Virus record (IMG/VR): IMGVR_UViG_3300047558_000137
Location: 310,859 to 374,314 of that record
Strand: one strand, 5' to 3'
DNA length: 63,456 bases
Source: a virus
Part shown: piece after piece, positions 56,914 through 63,456 of the stretch
Position numbering within the stretch: position 1 is the first letter of the stretch
How the letters are laid out: every line of letters begins with the position of its first letter
The notes under the pieces: generated by a model
Databases searched by the model: none
What the model was told of the DNA's origin: nothing
The model's input: the letters and a program-made list of their open reading frames with translations, nothing else
Translations under genes and position numbers: made by a program

Positions 56914-58623
56914 TTATAAAACTGGGCCAGCGCCAGCTGGTGCTACTGCACCTGGCATTCCGCCCATTCCTGGAGCACCTTGTCCCATATCTGCGCCCGG
57001 AGGTCCTGCAGGAGTTTCTGGACCCAATGCTTCCATATCGCTTTGGATACCACCTGGGCTAATTCCTACACTACGCAAGCCCGGGCTTTCAACTGGTGCT
57101 GTCTCAACATTACCACGTTCTTCGTTCCATGCTGTTTCGTTTTCACTAATCTCCTGCTCAGTCATACCTAAATAACGCTTCATTAAGAAACGCTTACTTA
57201 GATAAGGGATAGGTTCTAGCTGTGTAAATGTAGCAATACGTGCAGAGTCAATGTCTGCTTGACGGTATTGTGCAAAGTTTTGTGGCTCATTAAACGTTAG
57301 ATCAAACAGACTTCCATCAATATTAAAGCCTCTCCAGCGCATAAACAGCTTGAATTCGTTGTCTAATTTGTCTGCAACCATGGACTGTAGACGTTGGCAA
57401 TACTGGTTAAAGCGCCATTCTTGGATAAGTGCTGTACCTACACGGCCGTCTGTATATGCTTGACTACCGTCATCTGCTGTAGTAGGCAAATAGCTACTAG
57501 GAATACGCAAACCACGGAATAACTTGTTAGTAAAGAAGCGCAAATCAGTAATTTCGCCTAGGTTTGCGCCGCCAGGCAATACATCTACGCTAGACCCACG
57601 ACCGTCTGCTGTAGTAGGGAAGAAGTAATCTTCGTTTGTGCTTAATGGATTATATGTAGCATCCATCATGTTTTGTGCGCCCGCACCAGTTTGTGTAGGA
57701 ATACGGCGCTGATGAATTTCGTTTTTAATACGTTCAACAAATGCCATAGCCATGTGACTTGGCATGTTACCTACGTCAATCTTAAAGATTCTACGCTCCG
57801 GAGCACGTTGTACACGATAGATAATAATACTATCTTCTAGCAGTTCTTTCTGCTTAAAGACCTTAAAAATGTTCTCTAATACACTGTTACCGAAAGGCCA
57901 AAATACGTCCAGACCCTCTGTTAAACTCAGGTGTAAAATGTGTTCTGCGGCAATTGCAGCTTCGTTTTTAGCATGAGTAAAGCGACTTCCGCCACCGTAC
58001 GGTGCTTGTGGCTGCACGTATGCACCCGACGGACCACCCGTTTGTGGGTGGTTAGTATAGGTATCTGTAGTAGCCACAGCGGTCATTGTTAGGTTTTGGA
58101 AGTTAGGATTTAGGTCCTTAATTAAGTATTGCTCGGGCTTTTTGCCTTCACCTTCGTTAACAATAACCTTGGTAACCTTACTCATTTCGGTCCACATTAA
58201 CTTAAAGTTTTCTGGATCACGAATAAAAACTTGGTCCCCGTACTTGATAGTATTACGGAAGATTTTGAAGATACGCTTGTTAAAATCATTAAGTGCTACC
58301 CATTGTTGTAGCTGTTCTTTAATGATTTTTACTTCGTTATCACTTGGTTGTTCTTTATACTTGATAGTAAATGCTGTGTGATTTTCTTGGTTCTTTTGTG
58401 TACAGAACTCAGCTAAAATATCTAGAGCCGCGTTAACTTCACTATCCATATCCATTTGTTCGTATTGGTTGTAACGCTCAACACGGTTAGGGTGCCCAAT
58501 ATATACTTCAGGCAACTGGCTTTGATAGTTACGGAATCCAGGATCTGGTGCGCGGCCATTGCCCAGTGTACTCACGTTACTAGGTAAATTACTGGTCTTA
58601 AAATACTTTTTCCATCCGGCCAT
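56914..58623 (-). CDS. 20: Portal protein gp20
   Basis: 569 aa (T4 gp20 is 524). Conserved stretches include RYNQYEQMDMDSEVNAALDILAEF, FKVFKQKELLEDSIIIYRVQRAPERR, FKIDVGNMP, and DLRFFTNKLFRGLRIPSSYL, with a Pro/Gly/Met-rich C-terminal tail. It forms the dodecameric ring at the head vertex for packaging and tail joining. A late element lies 20 nt upstream. Confidence 0.93.
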   Translation of the reverse strand: MAGWKKYFKTSNLPSNVSTLGNGRAPDPGFRNYQSQLPEVYIGHPNRVERYNQYEQMDMDSEVNAALDILAEFCTQKNQENHTAFTIKYKEQPSDNEVKIIKEQLQQWVALNDFNKRIFKIFRNTIKYGDQVFIRDPENFKLMWTEMSKVTKVIVNEGEGKKPEQYLIKDLNPNFQNLTMTAVATTDTYTNHPQTGGPSGAYVQPQAPYGGGSRFTHAKNEAAIAAEHILHLSLTEGLDVFWPFGNSVLENIFKVFKQKELLEDSIIIYRVQRAPERRIFKIDVGNMPSHMAMAFVERIKNEIHQRRIPTQTGAGAQNMMDATYNPLSTNEDYFFPTTADGRGSSVDVLPGGANLGEITDLRFFTNKLFRGLRIPSSYLPTTADDGSQAYTDGRVGTALIQEWRFNQYCQRLQSMVADKLDNEFKLFMRWRGFNIDGSLFDLTFNEPQNFAQYRQADIDSARIATFTQLEPIPYLSKRFLMKRYLGMTEQEISENETAWNEERGNVETAPVESPGLRSVGISPGGIQSDMEALGPETPAGPPGADMGQGAPGMGGMPGAVAPAGAGPVL

Positions 58624-58643
58624 ATATGTTCTCTTTTATGCTA

Positions 58644-58650
58644 TATTTAC
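58644..58650 (-). promoter_or_regulatory. Late-promoter-like GTAAATA for gp20
   Basis: On the minus strand, 20 nt before the ATG at 58623, with AAAGAG in the leader. Confidence 0.5.
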
Positions 58651-58654
58651 CGCA

Positions 58655-61153
58655 TTATGCGCTTACACGATATATCTTCTCTAGTTCGCTAGCTTGGTCT
58701 TTGTTTACTTTTACTAGTTCTTCCATCTTTTCAATCATGGTTGCAAACAGCCTTGCAGTTTCATTTACACCTGTGACTTGTGCTGGTCCACTGATTAGTT
58801 CTGCACCTGCTTCACCAACAATCCCTAATTCCCCGGCACCTAATCTTCCGCCTTTTTTCATTAGCTCAACGTGTACATGCTCACCATTTCCGCTAGCGTT
58901 AGGATGTGCTTCTGCTTTAGCTAACCCATTTAATATTTGATTAATAGCTGCTAATGTTGCATCCCGGGTACGTGGATCATTAAATTCAGCAATGTTAAGA
59001 TCCGCAGCTTTACCTTGTGTGTGCTTACTATTTTTATTATTATCTTGATGCCATTTATCATTTAATGCATTAATTGCATTAATGTGTAGGCCCGGCATAC
59101 TACGTATCCTTTTAACAACTTCTACTAGTCGTTGTTCTGCGGCACCGCCGGCTGTAGCTTCACCAGGCTTACTTCCACGTAGTAAATCTGTTAGTCCTTC
59201 GTAATTGGTAGTCATACTTCCCAATGGACTAAGTTCTGCTACTTCTAACGGCTTAGTGCTGCCGGCCATTTTTTGCGCGGCTTCCTTTTTACGTGCTTCT
59301 CTATATGCTCTAGCTTCGTTAGCCAATGCTTCATCTTGTTCTCGACGTGCTTTTGCTTTTCTTGCCGCAGCTTCTCTTTGTGCCGCTGGATCGGGCCCAG
59401 CAACCGTAGCGGCATCTTGTGCTGCTCTTACTTCTTGATTTGCCAATCGTGTTCGTTCAGCTGCACGTATTTCTTCGGCTGTTTGTGGCTTCTTGCCAGT
59501 TAATTTTTCTACTAGCTCTAGAATAACTCCAGAAAATTTATCAACAGCATCACCGAATGTTGGGCCAAATTTAGTAACTAATGTTTCATTGAAGTCTACC
59601 ATCCTGGTAGCAATATTAGCCATCTTAGGTAAACTCTCGACTGTAATTTCGTCCATACGCTTTTTAAACTTTTGTATAGACTCTAATAGAGCATCGTATT
59701 CAGTTGTTGCTTTATCTGTACCAGACTTACGCTTTTTATCTTGTTCAGCTAGTTCCTTTAAGGTACTTCCTTCAAGGTTAACACGCTTGTCTGTTGCTGA
59801 TACAATTTGAGATGTATTTTTGTTTAATCTAGAAACATACTCGTTTTGCGTAGCAAATGCTAATCTTGATACGTTAGCACCTTGATCTGTAAATTGCTTT
59901 AATGCACTTTCGTTGCCTTTTAATACTTCTGCAGTTGATTGATAAAACTGTTCTTTAGTATTACGTGTGGCAGCAACCATTTCTTGTGCCATTTTTACAA
60001 ATAAGCCATTACTCTGTGCATTTGCTTCTAAGCCAGCTTGACTAATTACAGTACCGTTAACTGCAATTTCTTCAACAATATCAGCAAAATCATCGCCCAT
60101 CATTGATTTAGCAATTAGAATTTGATTCTTAAGATTTTCTGCATAGTTAGTGCCATTTCTAGCATCCTCTGCTGATAGACGATTAATAGTGGCCTGTGTT
60201 GCAGCATGTTTTAACCGTTCTTCTATTTCTTTCTTCTGTTGTGCCGCGGTCATGCCAGTTATGGCTGTCATTTCCTTAAGAGTTACTAGATAAGCGCCGG
60301 ATCCTTTTTCTAAGAACTGGTAATTCTTAACCGTATCTATACCAGCTTTTGCGGCCAGCTCTGCATATTGTGCCGCAGCTCCGTTAACAGCTTCAAACGA
60401 GCCATACATAACCAGCAGGCCTTTTTCATTATTTCTTGCTTCTCGGCCCATGGCCATAACTCTGTTGGTAGCTTGTTGTATAGTGCCGCCTAGTGTAGAT
60501 AGCCCTTCAACGTTTTCTGTAACAAATTTACTATATTGAGCTATAGACATGCCACCGGCGTGTGCAGCTTTACCCATTTCTGTTAAGTTGCCGCCAAAGG
60601 TGACACCAACTTTGCTTAGATTATTGTAATTGTCGACAAGAGCCTGGCTGTTCTCCATCATCATCTTGCCAACTTGTAGACTCATGTCTATAGCAACAGA
60701 TGTGATTTTATCTACGCCAGCAATAGCTGCACCAAGGAAAGGAATACCCGAGAACATTGAGCTTAATGCGCCAGTTATAGACTTAATTGCATTTCCAAGC
60801 AAATTCATTGTAGGAATTACAGAAGTAAATGCCTTGTCGGAAGTATATATAGCCTGTGACGAATCTATAGCACCGCTAGCAAATTGATGTAATCCGCCTA
60901 ATACTTTCTTAATACCCTCGGCAATGGCCTTTTCACGATCTTCTTCGTATTTTTGCTGTTTCTTTTGAGTTTCGATTAAATCAAGTTTGGCTTTAATTTC
61001 CTGCTCGGAAACTTTGTGTAACTGGGCCAGCTTCTTAATAAAGGCTTCTTCTTGTAGCTGAGCCTTTGCCATCATGCGGGCTTGGCTTTCATAGCCAGAG
61101 TTAACCGTTCCTAAAATCGAATCAAGTTTGTCTAATCTATCTTCTACAGCCAT
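58655..61153 (-). CDS. Tape-measure-like tail protein with M15-type motif
   Basis: 832 aa. Long helical, Ala/Lys/Glu-rich protein with a central hydrophobic stretch (GIPFLGAAIAGVDKI near 135), as in tape measures. Near the C-terminus a zinc-peptidase signature of the M15/VanY type is visible: S-K-H-T-Q-G-K-A-A-D (H711, D718) and H-V-H-V-E (H759/H761). The end reads GELGIVGEAGAELI, the usual tape-measure terminal motif. It would set tail length, and the peptidase could trim peptidoglycan during injection. Position next to gp26 supports a tail role. It replaces T4 gp29 by inference. Confidence 0.7.
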   Translation of the reverse strand: MAVEDRLDKLDSILGTVNSGYESQARMMAKAQLQEEAFIKKLAQLHKVSEQEIKAKLDLIETQKKQQKYEEDREKAIAEGIKKVLGGLHQFASGAIDSSQAIYTSDKAFTSVIPTMNLLGNAIKSITGALSSMFSGIPFLGAAIAGVDKITSVAIDMSLQVGKMMMENSQALVDNYNNLSKVGVTFGGNLTEMGKAAHAGGMSIAQYSKFVTENVEGLSTLGGTIQQATNRVMAMGREARNNEKGLLVMYGSFEAVNGAAAQYAELAAKAGIDTVKNYQFLEKGSGAYLVTLKEMTAITGMTAAQQKKEIEERLKHAATQATINRLSAEDARNGTNYAENLKNQILIAKSMMGDDFADIVEEIAVNGTVISQAGLEANAQSNGLFVKMAQEMVAATRNTKEQFYQSTAEVLKGNESALKQFTDQGANVSRLAFATQNEYVSRLNKNTSQIVSATDKRVNLEGSTLKELAEQDKKRKSGTDKATTEYDALLESIQKFKKRMDEITVESLPKMANIATRMVDFNETLVTKFGPTFGDAVDKFSGVILELVEKLTGKKPQTAEEIRAAERTRLANQEVRAAQDAATVAGPDPAAQREAAARKAKARREQDEALANEARAYREARKKEAAQKMAGSTKPLEVAELSPLGSMTTNYEGLTDLLRGSKPGEATAGGAAEQRLVEVVKRIRSMPGLHINAINALNDKWHQDNNKNSKHTQGKAADLNIAEFNDPRTRDATLAAINQILNGLAKAEAHPNASGNGEHVHVELMKKGGRLGAGELGIVGEAGAELISGPAQVTGVNETARLFATMIEKMEELVKVNKDQASELEKIYRVSA

Positions 61154-61195
61154 TTAAAATACCCAGTTAATTATGTGATAAGTACATATATCAAT

Positions 61196-61202
61196 TATTT
61201 AT
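61196..61202 (-). promoter_or_regulatory. Late promoter ATAAATA for the tape measure
   Basis: On the minus strand, 42 nt before the ATG at 61153, in the divergent spacer with the gp26 gene. Confidence 0.45.
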
Positions 61203-61214
61203 GGAGTACTTTAT

Positions 61215-62060
61215 ATGAGTAGTTTATCCCCTAATCCATTGGCCAAACATTTTAGACAGCCTGCACTTTATATCAAACTTCCTAGCCACGGGCGCTGGTA
61301 TCCTGAGGGCGAAATTGACATTAGTGCAACTAACGAAATCCCTGTTTACCCAATGACTGCCCGGGATGAGATCATGATGAAAACTCCCGATGCATTAATG
61401 AATGGTGCTAGCACAACACAGGTTATTAAAAGTTGCTGCCCAAGCATTAAAAACCCCGAAAATATGCCTATTGTAGATTTAGATGCAGTATTGCTAGGCA
61501 TACGTCTGGCTACATATGGCCCAGAAATGGAATTTACAACGGCATGCCCTCACTGCAATACAAAAGCAGAAAAAGCCCTCAATGTATCTATTCTACTAGA
61601 TAAAATTGTTTCCGGCGACTGGACGTATCCTATAAAGTATAACGGATTGGAAATTACATTAAAGCCGCAAACATATAAAGACTTCAACGACAATAACCTA
61701 ATGAACTTTGATGAGCAACGTCTATTGCAAGTAATGCAAAACGATACAATGGATGAAGATGAAAAAGTTAAAAAATTCGACGAGATGTTTGCTAAACTAG
61801 TTGCAACCGGGATTAGTCAAGTTAGCAAAAACATTGCAAGTATTAAAACTGCTGAAGGGGTTATAGTTGACAACCCGGACTTTATCAGAGAATTCTTAGA
61901 TAATTGTGAAAAAGGCGTTTGGAATGCTATCAAAGAACGTTTAGATGCTATTAGACGTGAAAACAATTACAACGAAATAGCATTAACCTGTGAAAATGAA
62001 CAATGCGGCAAAGACTTTATTGCGCCGTTTGTATTCGAGCAATCAAATTTTTTCGTATAA
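61215..62060 (+). CDS. 26: Baseplate hub/tail assembly protein gp26-like
   Basis: 281 aa. N-terminal LPSHGRWYPEGEI..., then EIPVYPMTARDEIMMKTPDALMNG, is the T4-like cyanophage gp26 pattern. Two Cys pairs (ACPHC and CENEQC) probably bind zinc. Divergent from the tape-measure gene, like lambda gpG next to gpH. The stop is preceded by a slippery A-rich/T-rich run and the -1 frame is open downstream for a further 75 codons. GGAG precedes the ATG. Confidence 0.75.
   Translation: MSSLSPNPLAKHFRQPALYIKLPSHGRWYPEGEIDISATNEIPVYPMTARDEIMMKTPDALMNGASTTQVIKSCCPSIKNPENMPIVDLDAVLLGIRLATYGPEMEFTTACPHCNTKAEKALNVSILLDKIVSGDWTYPIKYNGLEITLKPQTYKDFNDNNLMNFDEQRLLQVMQNDTMDEDEKVKKFDEMFAKLVATGISQVSKNIASIKTAEGVIVDNPDFIREFLDNCEKGVWNAIKERLDAIRRENNYNEIALTCENEQCGKDFIAPFVFEQSNFFV
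62045..62054 (+). other. Predicted -1 ribosomal frameshift site
   Basis: AAATTTTTTC in the frame A AAT TTT TTC gives two overlapping X-XXY-YYZ heptamers (A AAT TTT and T TTT TTC) just two codons before the gp26 stop. A -1 slip moves ribosomes into the frame that continues to 62284. Confidence 0.6.
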
Positions 62061-62065
62061 GGCTT

Positions 62066-62284
62066 TTGACATTAAGCAATCAAGAGATCGTTGAATTAAT
62101 TGATTCAATGAGTAAAGATGCAAAAGCCATTAAAGAAGAGCTCTTAACATTATGCTGGTATATGAGGGGCAGTGTTAGTTATGACGATTCTATGATGTTA
62201 TCTCCCGAAGAAAGAGATATTATTAACAGCATTATTAAAAAGAACTTAGAAGCCACTAAGGAAACAGGATTACCATTCTTTTAA
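62066..62284 (+). CDS. Downstream half of tail assembly protein (frameshift product or 72-aa protein)
   Basis: In the -1 frame relative to gp26. It contains NQEIVELIDSMSKDAKAIKEELLTLCWYMRG and ends EATKETGLPFF, a pattern seen downstream of gp26 in T4-like cyanophages. If translated alone, the best start is TTG 62066 with AAGG close upstream; the next Met in frame is at residue 16 or so. If fused, gp26 gains about 75 residues, giving a G/G-T type chaperone pair. Confidence 0.65.
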   Translation: MTLSNQEIVELIDSMSKDAKAIKEELLTLCWYMRGSVSYDDSMMLSPEERDIINSIIKKNLEATKETGLPFF

Positions 62285-62709
62285 GATCACTACGTGATCT
62301 GTTGTTTCACTTCGTTCACAACATTTATTTTATTATTACAAGAGCGAAGCGATGTAGTATTCATCTAGATTAAGTGGTCACACTTTGCCCGCACAGGGCA
62401 AAAAATGACTTCATCTGAGTTGCACAGTCACTTAGCGTTACATCAATTACAGAGGCGGTTGTCCGGTACCTCGAGATGCGTCTTATCACAACGGCGGGCT
62501 AATATCTATACGCTAACATACATATTAACCGTGCTCAATCACTTGAGCGTCTTTTTAGCTTTTATTACTCTATTCAAATAACCAAACCGTAGCATTTACG
62601 ATCGACGTCCTGTTAAGGATGGTGGTTAAGCACTCTAGTCAGCATAGAGATTTCCGTCCCCCTTTTTATCGGGTTGTCACTAGGCACCTGAACTTAGCCG
62701 GTGCGAGCC
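62285..62709. other. 425-nt noncoding region with hairpins
   Basis: No protein gene is seen on either strand. It begins with a perfect hairpin (GATCAC/GTGATC, 62285-62299), has TTTGCCC/GGGCAAA near 62395, and on the minus strand GCACC/GGTGC near 62690. A plus-strand terminator lies inside. No tRNA cloverleaf could be folded by hand. It may hold an untranslated RNA. Confidence 0.4.
62533..62557 (+). terminator. Intrinsic terminator on plus strand
   Basis: GCTCAA/TTGAGC with a 4-nt loop followed by GTCTTTTT. It lies 250 bp after the last plus-strand codon, so the gp26 transcript has a long 3' tail or a separate RNA ends here. Confidence 0.65.
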
Positions 62710-63144
62710 TTAAACTGATAACTTGTTTATAATGTGGGAGCCATGGACACGGACTGATATTTGTCCGTTATAGTAATCTGTTGATTCCAAAACTTTGTGT
62801 GTAAATTGTTCTCGAGCCTCAACGTAGCTACATTCTGCTTTACTTTTACATAGGTATAGTATTTCCCGTGTAAATTTGTCAGCACCTAATGCTTCTACAT
62901 CTTTGTTTAATTGATCATTTGAGCCATAATATTCGCGCCAATCAGAGTCCACTTTGCTGCGGATTTTCTTTTTCTTTTTGGTGCCGTTTTTTAATTTTAC
63001 TGTTTTGGTAGATGTTTTACTAAATTTTGCTAGTTTTTTGCCTATGTATTTGCGCCCTGATACAAGGTTTGTGATTAGATAGACAAAGCCCACACAGTCT
63101 TCTGGTAATTCATTGATTGTGTTGCCTTGATAAATCCATGTCAT
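62710..63144 (-). CDS. GIY-YIG endonuclease-like protein
   Basis: 144 aa. G-F-V-Y-L-I-T-N-L ... R-K-Y-I-G-K-K has the two halves of a GIY-YIG core (VYL and YIG), followed by a Lys-rich insert and SDWREYYGSND...E-I-L. Homing endonucleases and repair nucleases carry this fold. In phages of this group it is usually a mobile or DNA-processing nuclease. Flanked by noncoding DNA on its 3' side. Confidence 0.68.
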   Translation of the reverse strand: MTWIYQGNTINELPEDCVGFVYLITNLVSGRKYIGKKLAKFSKTSTKTVKLKNGTKKKKKIRSKVDSDWREYYGSNDQLNKDVEALGADKFTREILYLCKSKAECSYVEAREQFTHKVLESTDYYNGQISVRVHGSHIINKLSV

Positions 63145-63164
63145 TGTACACTAATTTAGTCCTA

Positions 63165-63456
63165 TCACCACTCAGTGGCATATGAATCTGAAATTACTGC
63201 ACTGTTACATTTGGTTTGGCATTCCTGCCAGCGGAAAGTTTGAAACTCTCCTGTCCAAAATGGATCCTCTAATACTTCTTGTACGGTTCTTGTTTTTAAA
63301 TTAAATTTTTGAGCCAGGGTTTGCCATTCGTTGTTATGGTTATAACGGTTAGCTACCCAACAGCAAGGGAATAATAATCCCTGACTATTGATGTATAAAC
63401 CTTTGTTACCAATACCACATAAGGGCACTATGGAGCCATGATTTTTGAATTTTTTA
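63165..63456 (-). CDS. Radical SAM/SPASM C-terminal part, 5'-truncated by window edge
   Basis: At least 96 codons, open to the window end (the frame continues upstream of a GTG). PLCGIGNKGLYINSQGLLFPCC followed by three further Cys (CQTKC) is the auxiliary-cluster region of SPASM-type radical SAM proteins. The catalytic CxxxCxxC lies outside the window. A second radical SAM protein of this phage is at 1,965-2,825. Substrate unknown. Confidence 0.65.
   Translation of the reverse strand, partial: KKFKNHGSIVPLCGIGNKGLYINSQGLLFPCCWVANRYNHNNEWQTLAQKFNLKTRTVQEVLEDPFWTGEFQTFRWQECQTKCNSAVISDSYATEW

Noticed and set aside
1-63456. Integrase, attachment site, lysogeny genes, insertion sequences
   Set aside because: None seen on either strand; the gene set is that of a strictly lytic T4-like phage.

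Overview
The window is a contiguous piece of a large T4-like myovirus (tailed phage, contractile tail). The evidence is the T4 structural set: terminase gp16/gp17, portal gp20, prohead protease gp21, scaffold gp22, major capsid gp23, sheath gp18, tube gp19, neck gp13/gp14, sheath stabiliser gp15, head completion gp4, baseplate gp26, plus UvsX, UvsY and gp32. Protein patterns are closest to marine or freshwater cyanophage-type T4-like phages. The host cannot be read from the window, and no photosynthesis genes are present here. Most genes are on the minus strand, tightly packed with 1-4 bp start/stop overlaps.

Layout: 1-1,960 is a tRNA cluster (Trp, Ser, Met, Leu and a class-II UAU tRNA) with tRNA remnants and two very small genes. 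1,965-8,100 is an accessory metabolism island interrupted by two tRNAs: radical SAM enzyme, glycosyltransferase-like protein, tryptophan-halogenase-like flavoprotein, nucleotidyltransferase-cupin fusion and methyltransferase. 8,100-11,050 is recombination and replication (uvsY, uvsX, gene 32). 11,059-22,550 carries gp17, head/core-associated proteins, gp16, gp4, a tube-related baseplate protein and gp19. 22,550-33,324 carries the sheath, a dNMP kinase, neck genes, a metalloprotease and, on the plus strand, gp14-gp15-Nudix. 33,321-49,835 is a 16-kb adhesin and fibre region. 49,914-52,441 holds two SGNH hydrolases and a second glycosyltransferase-like protein. 52,516-62,284 is capsid morphogenesis, tape measure and gp26. 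The end holds a noncoding stretch, a GIY-YIG protein and a partial radical SAM/SPASM protein.

Regulation is unusually readable. Late genes carry an upstream octamer-like element (C/A/T/G)TAAATA, equivalent to the T4 late promoter TATAAATA. In at least six genes this element sits exactly 5 nt before the ATG. sigma70-type TATAAT elements sit exactly 6 nt before the ATG in three small genes. Both spacings put the predicted transcription start on the A of the start codon, so many mRNAs here are predicted to be leaderless. tRNA operons have near-consensus sigma70 promoters (TTGACA, 17 nt, TATAAT-like). Two accessory genes start 6-8 nt after a tRNA CCA end.

Other points worth attention: a predicted -1 frameshift joining gp26 to the next reading frame, a halogenase-like protein with altered catalytic positions, an M15-peptidase-like motif inside the tape measure, fibre-type modules inserted in the sheath and appended to the neck proteins, and a short LAG motif shared by several head-region proteins.
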